From the NCBI RefSeq assembly GCF_036320655.1, contig NZ_CP143258.1:1860001-1924000 (forward strand): DNA of 64,000 nucleotides, in the 5' to 3' direction. The notes under the pieces are model-generated. The model saw only the letters and a list, made by a program, of their open reading frames with translations, was not told the DNA's origin and made no database searches. This document shows positions 28,371 through 36,117 of the stretch, in pieces; the stretch's first letter is position 1, and each line of letters starts with the position of its first letter. The translations under genes and the position numbers were made by a program. Source of the DNA: Porphyromonas pogonae (GTDB lineage: Bacteria; Bacteroidota; Bacteroidia; Bacteroidales; Porphyromonadaceae).

Positions 28371-29603
28371 ATGATGAAAATAACAGAAAAGGCGCAAGCC
28401 TACATTGACCTCGAGAACAAATACGGAGCACATAATTATCATCCGCTTGAAGTCGTATTATCAAAAGGTAAAGGCGCATTTGTATGGGATGTCGACGGAA
28501 AAAAATATTTTGATTTCCTCTCGGCTTACAGTGCGGTAAACCAAGGACATTGCCATCCCAAGATTACTCAGGCATTGAAAGATCAGGCCGATAAAATTTG
28601 TCTTACCTCACGAGCGTTCTATAATGATAGTCTTGGTGAGTATGAAGAGTTTATGCACAAATACTTCGGATATGACAAAATGTTGCCTATGAATAGTGGT
28701 GCCGAAGCGGTGGAAACGGCATTAAAGCTTGCACGCAGATGGGGTTATGACGTAAAAGGAGTCAATGAAAACGAAGCTATTATAATCGTATGCGAAGGAA
28801 ACTTTCACGGCCGCACTATCAGTATTGTATCTATGAGCTCAGATCCTTCTGCATTCAAAGGCTATGGCCCTTATACGCCGGGGTTCATTCAAATCCCCTA
28901 CAATGATATAGATGCCTTGAACAAAGTATTTGAGCAGCATTCCAAAGATATTGTAGGTTTTATAGCAGAGCCCATTCAAGGTGAAGCCGGTGTCAATGTC
29001 CCTGATGAAGGATATATCAAACAAGCATATGATATCTGTAAGAAAAATAATGCGCTTTTCATAGCGGATGAGGTACAGACGGGTATTGCACGTACAGGAA
29101 AAATGCTTTGTTGTGACCATGAGAATGTAAGACCTGACATTGTAGTCCTGGGCAAAGCTATTTCGGGTGGAGTATTACCCGTAAGTGCAGTACTTGCCGA
29201 TGACCATATCATGCTTACTATAAAGCCGGGAGAGCATGGCTCTACTTTTGGAGGATTTCCATTGGCATGTAAAGTAGCCATAGCAGCCCTCACCGTAATC
29301 AAAGAAGAGCATATGATGGAGAATGCTCAAGAATTAGGGAAATTCTTCAGAGAAGAACTATCAAAAATAGAAAGCCCATTGCTCAAACTAGTGAGAGGAA
29401 AAGGGCTGCTCAACGCCATAATCATAGAGCCATTTAATGGAAAAACGGCTTGGAACGTATGCGAAGAAATGGCCGAAAGAGGGTTACTGGCCAAACCAAC
29501 CCACGAGCATATCATACGCTTGGCCCCTCCGTTGTGTATCACAAAAGAAGAGCTTATCGAAGCTGTTAATATTATCAGAGACTCTCTAAAATCACTCGAA
29601 TAA
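28371..29603 (+). CDS. rocD: Ornithine aminotransferase
   Basis: 410 residues; ATG at 28371 or 28374. This PLP enzyme converts ornithine and 2-oxoglutarate to glutamate-semialdehyde and glutamate. Seen: the opening EKYGAHNYHPLEVVLSKGKG-like stretch (ENKYGAHNYHPLEVVLSKG), MNSGAEAVETALKLARRWGY, FHGRTISIVSMSSDPSAFKG, ALFIADEVQTGIARTGKML, and the PLP Lys in VVLGKAISGGVLPVSAVL. The three-gene set rocD-ctlX-pruA turns arginine-derived amino acids into glutamate. The gap to ctlX is 4 bases. Confidence 0.96.
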   Translation: MMKITEKAQAYIDLENKYGAHNYHPLEVVLSKGKGAFVWDVDGKKYFDFLSAYSAVNQGHCHPKITQALKDQADKICLTSRAFYNDSLGEYEEFMHKYFGYDKMLPMNSGAEAVETALKLARRWGYDVKGVNENEAIIIVCEGNFHGRTISIVSMSSDPSAFKGYGPYTPGFIQIPYNDIDALNKVFEQHSKDIVGFIAEPIQGEAGVNVPDEGYIKQAYDICKKNNALFIADEVQTGIARTGKMLCCDHENVRPDIVVLGKAISGGVLPVSAVLADDHIMLTIKPGEHGSTFGGFPLACKVAIAALTVIKEEHMMENAQELGKFFREELSKIESPLLKLVRGKGLLNAIIIEPFNGKTAWNVCEEMAERGLLAKPTHEHIIRLAPPLCITKEELIEAVNIIRDSLKSLE

Positions 29604-29607
29604 TCAC

Positions 29608-30525
29608 GTGGAAAGAAAGCAGACTACAAGCAGGGTGCTGATGATCAGACCTGCTAACTTTGGATTTAACACTGAAACGGCCGCCAATAATCATTTCCAG
29701 CGAGCCAGTGACACCTCTGCAATGCAGATTTCTAAAGCAGCTAAAAATGAGTTTGACAACTTCGTATCCCTGTTGAGAGGACATGGGATAGATGTTTGGG
29801 TTATACAAGACTCTCCTACCCCATGGACACCTGATTCCATCTTCCCTAACAATCTATTCTCTACGCATATCACGGGAGAGCTCATACTCTATCCCATGTT
29901 TGCTCAGAATAGGCAATTGGAGCGCAAGCTCACTACCTTAGCTACTGTGGGACAATTCGAGGGGGTACAAAGAGTTATCAATTTATCCGGCTACGAAAGA
30001 GAAAATCAATACCTCGAAGGTACTGGTAGTATGGTATTAGACAGGGTGAATAAAATTGTTTACTGCTGCGCTTCAGAGCGATCTTCACGCAAGGTGCTGG
30101 ACGAATATTGTAATGAGCTCGGCTATACGTCTCACTATTTTTCTGCTTCAGACCTAAATGGCAATCCTATTTATCATACAAACGTTATGATGTGTGTGGG
30201 AGATAAGTACACAGTAATATGTCTTGAATGTATCAAAGATGAGAAAGAACGTACCGAAGTTATAGAATCATTCAAGCAGACGGGACATGAGATCATTGAT
30301 ATCTCATTGGAACAAGTGTACAAGTTTGCCGGCAATATGTTGCAACTTGAAAATGAAGATGGAGAAAAATTCCTTATAATGAGTGCACAAGCAAAATCGA
30401 GCCTCAACGAAAAGCAAATGAGTACGATACTCAAGTACAATCAAATACTATCTCCTGAGATATACACTATTGAAGAAAATGGAGGTGGATCAGCAAGATG
30501 TATGATCGCTGAAATTTTCTGTTAA
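29608..30525 (+). CDS. ctlX: Citrulline hydrolase-type amidinotransferase family protein
   Basis: 305 residues from a GTG at 29608, 4 bases after rocD. It belongs to the guanidine-modifying (arginine deiminase/dimethylargininase) superfamily: SPTPWTPDSIFPNNLFSTH, LYPMFAQNRQLERKL, YLEGTGSMVLDRVNKIVYCC, the His in IYHTNVMMCVGDKY, and the C-terminal catalytic Cys in GGGSARCMIAEIFC. It matches the CtlX group, named for citrulline utilisation; the position beside rocD fits hydrolysis of citrulline to ornithine. Arginine or methylarginine as substrate cannot be excluded from sequence alone. Confidence 0.75.
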   Translation: MERKQTTSRVLMIRPANFGFNTETAANNHFQRASDTSAMQISKAAKNEFDNFVSLLRGHGIDVWVIQDSPTPWTPDSIFPNNLFSTHITGELILYPMFAQNRQLERKLTTLATVGQFEGVQRVINLSGYERENQYLEGTGSMVLDRVNKIVYCCASERSSRKVLDEYCNELGYTSHYFSASDLNGNPIYHTNVMMCVGDKYTVICLECIKDEKERTEVIESFKQTGHEIIDISLEQVYKFAGNMLQLENEDGEKFLIMSAQAKSSLNEKQMSTILKYNQILSPEIYTIEENGGGSARCMIAEIFC

Positions 30526-30560
30526 CAACACATTTTATAACAATCAAATTTTCAATTTAA

Positions 30561-32192
30561 ATGAACAATTCATTATTTAGATTTGCAAAACCACAAAATG
30601 AGCCTGTGTACGCTTATGCTCCGGGATCAGAAGAAAGAAAAAAACTGAGAGAAGCTCTGCAAAGGCAGATGATGACAGAGATAGAGATTCCGCTGGTCAT
30701 TGGCGGTAAAGAAGTCAAGACAGGTGATACCGGCAAAGTAGTCATGCCGCACAATCATAAGCATGTACTGGGAATATATCACAAAGCAGGAGAAAAAGAG
30801 GTGCAGATGGCTATAGATGCAGCTCTGGCAGCCAAAGAGTCATGGGCAAACCTGCCTTGGACGGAGAGAGGCTCTATTATGCTTCGTATTGCAGAGCTGA
30901 TTTCTACAAAATATCGCTATGAGCTTGCAGCATCCGTGATGCTCGGACAGAGTAAAAACCCCATGCAGGCAGAGATAGATGCTCCTTGTGAGTTGATAGA
31001 TTTCCTAACCTTCGGGGCGTACTACGCAGGACAGATCTATGCTGACCAACCTATCAGCAGTAAAGGATGCCTTAATAGGGTTGAATACCGCCCCCTCGAA
31101 GGATTTGTATTTGCCGTTACACCTTTCAATTTCACCAGTATAGCTTCCAACCTCAATCTTGCACCTGCTATGATGGGCAATACTACGGTGTGGAAGCCGT
31201 CTACCACTTCGCTGTATAGCAATTATATCCTGATGCAAATATTCAAGGAAGCCGGTTTGCCCGACGGCGTTGTCAATTTTCTTCCCGGTAAAGGCAGTGT
31301 TATTGGCAAGGTAGTTACCTCTAGTCCTGATTTTGCAGGCTTCCATTTCACAGGTTCTACCGGGACATTCAACTCCTTATGGAAAAATATTGCACAAAAT
31401 ATTGATAAGTACAAAACTTACCCCCGTATTGTAGGCGAAACGGGTGGTAAAAACTTTGTGATGGTGCACCCGTCTTCCAATGCAAGGGAAGTAGCTACAG
31501 CGCTTGTACGAGGAGCTTTTGAATATCAAGGCCAAAAATGCTCTGCGGCTTCACGCGCTTACTTACCAAAAAGCATGTGGGAAGAAATCAAGATGCACAT
31601 GGGGGAGATGATTGGTAAGATCAAAATGGGAGACGTAATGGACTTTGACAACTTTGTCAATGCCGTGATAGATGAACCATCGTTCGACAACATCATGTCT
31701 TTCGTCGATGCCGCAAAAAAAGATAAAGATGCCGAGGTAGTATTTGGAGGTAAGGGAGATAAATCTGTAGGGTTCTTTATCGAACCTACAGTGATCAAGA
31801 CTACAAATCCTAAATACCCTACTATGACCGAGGAACTCTTTGGACCGGTACTTACTGTGTATGTATACAATGACCAAGATTTTGAGAAAACGCTCGAAAT
31901 ATGCGATCAAAGCACTCAGTACGGACTCACAGGATCAATATTTAGCAATGATAGGTTTGCAACTGAAGTTGCCCTTGACAAGCTCAGGAATGCTGCCGGG
32001 AACTTCTATATCAACGACAAACCTACGGGAGCAGTAGTAGGTCAGCAACCTTTCGGTGGATCTCGAGCCAGCGGAACCAATGACAAGGCCGGAGGTCCCC
32101 TCAATCTAATGCGTTGGTGTAGTCCCAGAACTATTAAAGAAACATTTGTTTCTCCCACTGAATTTGAATACCCATTCTTAGCAAAAGACTGA
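30561..32192 (+). CDS. pruA: L-glutamate gamma-semialdehyde dehydrogenase (1-pyrroline-5-carboxylate dehydrogenase)
   Basis: 543 residues. It oxidises glutamate-semialdehyde to glutamate with NAD+. Seen: the PruA-type opening NEPVYAYAPGSEERKKL, the FTSIASNLNLAPAMMGNTTVWKPS cofactor region, the glycine loop FTGSTGTFNSLW, the general base in VGETGGKNFVMVHP, the catalytic Cys in YQGQKCSAASRAYLP, and PFGGSRASGTNDKAGG. No proline dehydrogenase is adjacent, so the semialdehyde here comes from RocD. The gene ends before a terminator interrupted by a MITE. Confidence 0.96.
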   Translation: MNNSLFRFAKPQNEPVYAYAPGSEERKKLREALQRQMMTEIEIPLVIGGKEVKTGDTGKVVMPHNHKHVLGIYHKAGEKEVQMAIDAALAAKESWANLPWTERGSIMLRIAELISTKYRYELAASVMLGQSKNPMQAEIDAPCELIDFLTFGAYYAGQIYADQPISSKGCLNRVEYRPLEGFVFAVTPFNFTSIASNLNLAPAMMGNTTVWKPSTTSLYSNYILMQIFKEAGLPDGVVNFLPGKGSVIGKVVTSSPDFAGFHFTGSTGTFNSLWKNIAQNIDKYKTYPRIVGETGGKNFVMVHPSSNAREVATALVRGAFEYQGQKCSAASRAYLPKSMWEEIKMHMGEMIGKIKMGDVMDFDNFVNAVIDEPSFDNIMSFVDAAKKDKDAEVVFGGKGDKSVGFFIEPTVIKTTNPKYPTMTEELFGPVLTVYVYNDQDFEKTLEICDQSTQYGLTGSIFSNDRFATEVALDKLRNAAGNFYINDKPTGAVVGQQPFGGSRASGTNDKAGGPLNLMRWCSPRTIKETFVSPTEFEYPFLAKD

Positions 32193-32203
32193 TAACTCAA
32201 ATC

Positions 32204-32441
32204 AACAACCGTTCATAGATCGCGCATATAGAGACTGTTGCAAAAGTCAACAGTCTCATGGATTTTGGAGGCAAAGCCGACAAAAGACACTTTGATCGGG
32301 CATAGAAGGTAAAGTGCAAGGTGCTAAGAGTGAGTGCACAGGGAGTTTACTTCAGGTTAATGACCAAGCGCGAATCTCGCAAGCAACGAAGCAATTGGCC
32401 TGCTATGCAACAGTCTCATATAGCGAGTATGAACGGTTGTT
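32204..32441 (+). terminator. pruA terminator hairpin split by a MITE insertion
   Basis: AACAACCGTTCATA (32204-32217) is a perfect 14-bp inverted match to 32428-32441, and inner TCGC/GCGA blocks also pair. The arms lie 210 bases apart because the 187-bp MITE sits in the loop. Removing the MITE and one 5-bp duplication restores a compact stem-loop 12 bases after the pruA stop. Confidence 0.8.
32231..32417 (+). mobile_element. MITE-like element, copy A (187 bp)
   Basis: The element begins GAGACTGTTGCA and ends with its reverse complement TGCAACAGTCTC (12-bp terminal inverted repeats). It is flanked by the 5-bp direct duplication ATATA (32226-32230 and 32418-32422). It encodes no transposase. 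A near-identical 187-bp copy lies inverted at 49265-49451 (nine differences counted by eye). The left end also carries a subterminal palindrome (GAGACTGTTG...CAACAGTCTC). It lies in the loop of the pruA terminator. Confidence 0.9.
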
Positions 32442-32663
32442 TCCATAAGCCCCCTATACTATTTTGGAGTATTGATTTACTTACAAAATCGCAATATGGA
32501 TAAATGACAAATAGTTATTAATTTTGATATATATATATCATAAAGGTATTATTTGAAGCGAAAATGAAATATTTTGGAAACATCTTTGAGCGATGATAGA
32601 AGAGAGACAAAAGCGATACGTAACCTAAAAAACTCTGAATATTTTTATAACTACGTCATATTA
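32442..32663. other. Gene-free spacer downstream of the pruA terminator
   Basis: AT-rich, includes a TA-dinucleotide run near 32530. No ORF or RNA recognised. Confidence 0.4.
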
Positions 32664-32769
32664 TTTTCTTAGTTAGGTGGTGCTATTTTTCTAACTAAGA
32701 AAATCCAAACACGTAGTTAGGAAAATAGCATAAGACAGTTGGAAAAATAGCTCCACCTAACTAAGAAAA
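32664..32769. repeat. Nested inverted repeat built on CTAACTAAGAAAA
   Basis: A 28-bp arm (32664-32691) pairs with 32742-32769 with one mismatch. Inside, CTAACTAAGAAAA recurs at 32691-32703 and GTAGTTAGGAAAATAGC near 32714-32730, so the first arm can also pair locally. The stretch can fold in at least two exclusive ways. No coding potential. Confidence 0.75.
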
Positions 32770-32794
32770 AAGTATCATAGAGCTCAAAAACAAA

Positions 32795-32835
32795 AAAAGC
32801 CGTAAAGAGGTGTATACATCCCCATTACGGCTTTT
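32795..32835 (-). terminator. Terminator of a small minus-strand unit
   Basis: AAAAGCCGTAA (32795-32805) pairs with TTACGGCTTTT (32825-32835). Read on the minus strand the stem is followed by a run of T (complement of the A-run at 32792-32798). Confidence 0.8.
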
Positions 32836-32857
32836 ATTGTTAACGTCAGGTGCCTTT

Positions 32858-33090
32858 TTACATTCTGACAATTTGATATTTATTTCTCATTACCTTGTTT
32901 TGACAAAATGTAATTTCGAGTTGATGTATACAGAGCCATGGAATATTGATATGTAAATCCACACCTGTATGCTTTTGGAATATCTTGTTAATGCTTTGAA
33001 TCCTCATTAAGCCTGTCATTAGTGTTAATTTCTGTATAATTAATGCTGTAAATATAGTTTCTGTAATTAGTATAAAAAGAACATTTGCCC
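32858..33090 (-). other. Small transcription unit of unknown product behind a G9 promoter
   Basis: Between a promoter-like element (33096-33128) and a strong terminator (32795-32835) the minus strand is short, about 250-300 nt. An open frame ending at 32858 contains hydrophobic residues and ends LEITFCQNKVMRNKYQIVRM, but its only starts downstream of the predicted transcription start are internal (for example LMRIQSINKIFQ). It could be a small RNA or a small peptide. I do not recognise a product. Confidence 0.35.
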
Positions 33091-33095
33091 TATGA

Positions 33096-33128
33096 CAAAG
33101 ATACAACATACCCCCCCCCTTTGTCAAG
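33096..33128 (-). promoter_or_regulatory. Promoter-like element with a G9 tract in the spacer
   Basis: On the minus strand: CTTG (33128-33125), a 21-base spacer containing nine consecutive G (complement of C9 at 33111-33119), then TATCTTTG (33103-33096). Consensus spacing is about 19, so tract length would change promoter strength. Confidence 0.5.
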
Positions 33129-33156
33129 AGGTGAGGCTACATTTATTTTAAACCTT

Positions 33157-33349
33157 ATGCCAATAGATAACAATAGTGATGAAAAACTTCCATCATATAC
33201 CACAATACAGTTGATAAAAGAGACTAATTCCAAGGTAACAGATTATTTTGCAAATGAGTAGAAAGTTCTTTGATTACTACGCTTCACTTTTACTCATTAT
33301 ACTTTGTATAGGCTGCAATAATTTTGAAATAAGCATTTACAAGAAATAA
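33157..33349 (+). other. Two overlapping tiny ORFs, second one lipoprotein-like
   Basis: 33157-33261 encodes 34 residues (MPIDNNSDEKLPSYTTIQLI and so on to FANE). 33254-33349, overlapping by 8 bases, encodes 31 residues with a lipoprotein-like signal (LLLIILCIGCNN). Adding one C to the C9 tract at 33111-33119 would join the first ORF to an upstream ATG at 33092. Neither has a recognised homologue; they may be remnants. Confidence 0.3.
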
Positions 33350-33404
33350 CCACGCAAATTATTAACTTTGTAAGGAATATTAATAAAAGATCGACAAATA
33401 GATA

Positions 33405-34400
33405 ATGGAAACCGTAGTTAGTGGAATAAGACCCACAGGAAATTTACACTTGGGGAATTACTTTGGAGCAGTAAAAGCATTCATACAAATGCAACATGAG
33501 TACAATTGTTATTTCTTTATTGCGGATTGGCATTCTTTAACTACACATCCCAAGCCTGAAAATATTGTAAATAATGCTAACACTATTCTGACTGAATATC
33601 TGGCTTGTGGAATAGATCCTGATTTAGCAACCATTTATATACAGAGTGACGTTAAAGAAGTATTGGAGCTATATCTTTATCTCAATATGAATGCATATTT
33701 AGGGGAACTGGAAAGAACTACCTCATTCAAAGAAAAAGCGCGCAAACAGCCTGATAACGTCAATGCAGGGCTACTTACCTACCCCACTTTAATGGCAGCA
33801 GACATACTGATGCACAAAGCTATCAAAGTACCTGTGGGCAAAGATCAAGAGCAAAATATGGAAATGGCAAGAAAATTTGCTCGTCGTTTCAATACTATTT
33901 ATGGAGTGGAGTTTTTTCCCGAACCTGCATCTTTCTCTTTGGGAGATAGAGCCATAAAGATACCTGGATTGGATGGCTCCGGGAAAATGGGGAAAAGTGA
34001 AGGCAATGCTATTTATTTGATTGATGATGAAAAGACAATCAAGAAAAAAGTAATGAAAGCCGTTACAGATTCGGGTCCCACTGAACCCAATAGTGTAAAA
34101 CCTGAGCCTATTGAAAACCTCTTCACCCTACTGGAGATTGTTTCTACTGAAGAAACTTACAACTTTTTTAATGATCAGTACAATAATTGTAGTATTAGAT
34201 ATGGTGATCTGAAAAAACAACTGGCGGAGGATATAAATGCCTATTGTGCGCCTATAAGAGAGCGTATCATCGACTTCAGCAATAATAAAGAATATCTTGC
34301 CAAAGTAGCGACTCAGGGAGCCGAAAAAGCAAGAGAAAGTGCGATCAAAACAATAGAGGAAGTAAGGCATATTATTGGTTTCAGACCAATAGGTAAATAA
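33405..34400 (+). CDS. trpS: Tryptophanyl-tRNA synthetase
   Basis: 331 residues, class I synthetase. It charges tRNA-Trp. Seen: VVSGIRPTGNLHLGNYFGAV (HIGH-like motif as HLGN), FFIADWHSLTT, NAGLLTYPTLMAADIL, VGKDQEQNMEMARKFARRFN, and the KMSKS-like loop GSGKMGKSEGNAIYL. Length is normal for bacterial TrpRS. A TAACTTTG box (33363-33370) lies 35 bases upstream. A DUF3127 gene and rlmH follow in the same direction. Confidence 0.97.
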   Translation: METVVSGIRPTGNLHLGNYFGAVKAFIQMQHEYNCYFFIADWHSLTTHPKPENIVNNANTILTEYLACGIDPDLATIYIQSDVKEVLELYLYLNMNAYLGELERTTSFKEKARKQPDNVNAGLLTYPTLMAADILMHKAIKVPVGKDQEQNMEMARKFARRFNTIYGVEFFPEPASFSLGDRAIKIPGLDGSGKMGKSEGNAIYLIDDEKTIKKKVMKAVTDSGPTEPNSVKPEPIENLFTLLEIVSTEETYNFFNDQYNNCSIRYGDLKKQLAEDINAYCAPIRERIIDFSNNKEYLAKVATQGAEKARESAIKTIEEVRHIIGFRPIGK

Positions 34401-34432
34401 ATAAGATAAACACACAAAATATTAAAAAGAAT

Positions 34433-34876
34433 ATGGAAATACAAGGCAAGATTGTAGAGGTACTACCACTTCAAAGTGGAACAGGCAAAGCATCTGGCAA
34501 AGATTGGAGCAAGCAAGAGTATATTTTGGAGACTTTGGACTCTCAGTATCCTAAAAAAATATGTTTTAACTTGTGGGGCGACAGAATTGGTCAATTCAAT
34601 CTTCAGGTAGGTGAGGATGTTACTGTACAGATAGATATAGAAAGTCGTGAGTTCAACGGCAGATGGTACACAGACGTAAGAGCTTGGCGAGTAGATCGCG
34701 GACTTAACTCTCTCAATAATATGAACCCTATGGGAGAGCAATCAATGCCACAAAGCGGACAACAGCAGGCTATACCATCACAAAACGGACCGGGTTTCAA
34801 TACGCAACAAATGACTACGCCACAACCTTCATCAGGCTTTACTCCTGACATGGGAGGTGATGACCTTCCTTTCTAA
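34433..34876 (+). CDS. DUF3127 OB-fold protein with an SSB-like tail
   Basis: 147 residues. The N-terminal 90 residues (MEIQGKIVEVLPLQSGTGKA, QEYILETLDSQYPKKICFNL, VTVQIDIESREFNGRWYTDV) are the DUF3127 family, OB-fold-like and restricted mainly to Bacteroidetes. A Gln/Pro/Gly/Met-rich disordered linker (about 92-140) leads to the end DMGGDDLPF. The acidic hydrophobic tip DDLPF resembles the C-terminal tip of single-stranded DNA-binding proteins (DDDIPF), which docks repair enzymes. A nucleic-acid-binding role is inferred from this, not established. Confidence 0.85.
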   Translation: MEIQGKIVEVLPLQSGTGKASGKDWSKQEYILETLDSQYPKKICFNLWGDRIGQFNLQVGEDVTVQIDIESREFNGRWYTDVRAWRVDRGLNSLNNMNPMGEQSMPQSGQQQAIPSQNGPGFNTQQMTTPQPSSGFTPDMGGDDLPF

Positions 34877-34897
34877 TTTTGAGGGTAAAAATATAAC

Positions 34898-35371
34898 ATG
34901 CGAATTACTTTATTGGTAGTGGGCAAAACAGACAGCCGTCAGATTGATGATCTGACGGCTGTTTATACTAAACGACTGCAGCATTATATCCCTTTCAATA
35001 TGGATGTAATACCTGACATTAAAAAAAATGCCAAAACAGATCAGTCTCGCCAAAAAGAACTTGAAGGACAAGAGATATTAAAGAGACTGGATTCGTCAGA
35101 TCTGGTTGTTTTACTTGACGAAAGGGGAAAAAGCCTTACCAGTTTAGAATTTGCAGATTATCTTGAAAAGAAAATGGTGGCAGGGCTTAAAAGAGTTGTA
35201 TTCATTATTGGAGGCCCATATGGTTTTTCAAATGATGTATACGACCGAGCCGATGATAAGATTTCATTAAGTAAAATGACATTTTCTCATCAAATGATAC
35301 GTATATTTATTATAGAGCAAATATACAGATCAATGACTATACTCAAAAACGAACCTTATCATCATGAATAA
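34898..35371 (+). CDS. rlmH: 23S rRNA pseudouridine-1915 N3-methyltransferase
   Basis: 157 residues, the standard length of the SPOUT enzyme RlmH, which methylates pseudouridine 1915 in helix 69 of 23S rRNA on assembled ribosomes. Seen: MRITLLVVGKTDSRQIDDL, VVLLDERGKSLTSLEFADYL, the knot glycine loop VVFIIGGPYGFSNDVYDRAD, SLSKMTFSHQMIRIFIIEQI and the end PYHHE. It converges with radC 38 bases later. Confidence 0.97.
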   Translation: MRITLLVVGKTDSRQIDDLTAVYTKRLQHYIPFNMDVIPDIKKNAKTDQSRQKELEGQEILKRLDSSDLVVLLDERGKSLTSLEFADYLEKKMVAGLKRVVFIIGGPYGFSNDVYDRADDKISLSKMTFSHQMIRIFIIEQIYRSMTILKNEPYHHE

Positions 35372-35409
35372 TCACCGATATGATTTGGGGAAAGGGCACC
35401 TCATAGGGT

Positions 35410-36099
35410 TCAAAGAATACCCTCATCGGCAAAGCTAAGATACTTTTGATTGCCGATTATGAGGTGATCATTAAGACGAATCCCCATAATCTTGCATGCC
35501 TCATTCACTCTACGAGTAAGATCTCTGTCGTTTTGGCTGGGATTGACTTCTCCTGACGGATGGTTGTGAGCCATTATGATTGAAGAACATAAGGAATCTA
35601 TACAGTATTTCATGATAATCCTGACATCTGCAACAGTTTCGCTCACACCACCCTGACCTACACGCTTCATTTCTATAAGTCTTCCCGATTGGTTTAGAAG
35701 TAATATCCAAAGCTCCTCGTGCGGTAAATCAGCAACATGGGGATAGATATACTTGTACGCCTTACTGCTACAATCGATTTGCACTCTCTCGGGCAACTTA
35801 TCTGCCGGCATTCTCCTTGCTATTTCCATAGTTGCAATAATAGATATTGCTTTGGCAGGACCTACCCCTCGGTAATTCTTGACTAAATCCTGCACTGAAG
35901 AGCGAGACAAGATATTCCAATTGTTACCTGCGCCACTAAGAATCTGTTGCGATAGCCCTACAGCAGATACCTCGGAATTGCCTGATCCCAATATAATAGC
36001 AAGTAGCTCTGCATCTGACAAACTTCTGGAGCCGTGCCTAAGCAATTTCTCCCGGGGTCTGTCGTCCTCGGCCAATTGTTTGATTGAAAGTTTCTTCAT
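35410..36099 (-). CDS. radC: RadC/JAMM-domain protein
   Basis: 229 residues. An N-terminal helix-hairpin-helix part (SVQDLVKNYRGVGPAKAISI) is followed by the JAMM metalloprotease-like domain with the HxHx7-10D motif in IIMAHNHPSGEVNPSQNDRDL and a Glu in LLNQSGRLIEMKRVGQGGVSE. RadC has no proven repair activity; its biochemical role is open. It lies 18 bases downstream of msrBA in the same direction and may share its transcript. Confidence 0.95.
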   Translation of the reverse strand: MKKLSIKQLAEDDRPREKLLRHGSRSLSDAELLAIILGSGNSEVSAVGLSQQILSGAGNNWNILSRSSVQDLVKNYRGVGPAKAISIIATMEIARRMPADKLPERVQIDCSSKAYKYIYPHVADLPHEELWILLLNQSGRLIEMKRVGQGGVSETVADVRIIMKYCIDSLCSSIIMAHNHPSGEVNPSQNDRDLTRRVNEACKIMGIRLNDHLIIGNQKYLSFADEGIL

Positions 36100-36117
36100 G
36101 GTATCAGAAAAAGGGTC

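Noticed and set aside
32321-32503. ORF of 60 codons overlapping MITE copy A
   Set aside because: It runs out of the MITE into flanking DNA; the matching frame in copy B ends differently. No conserved protein.
32858-33127. 89-residue minus-strand protein starting at 33127
   Set aside because: Its start lies upstream of the promoter -7 box and reads through the G9 tract; coding use of the full frame is unlikely.
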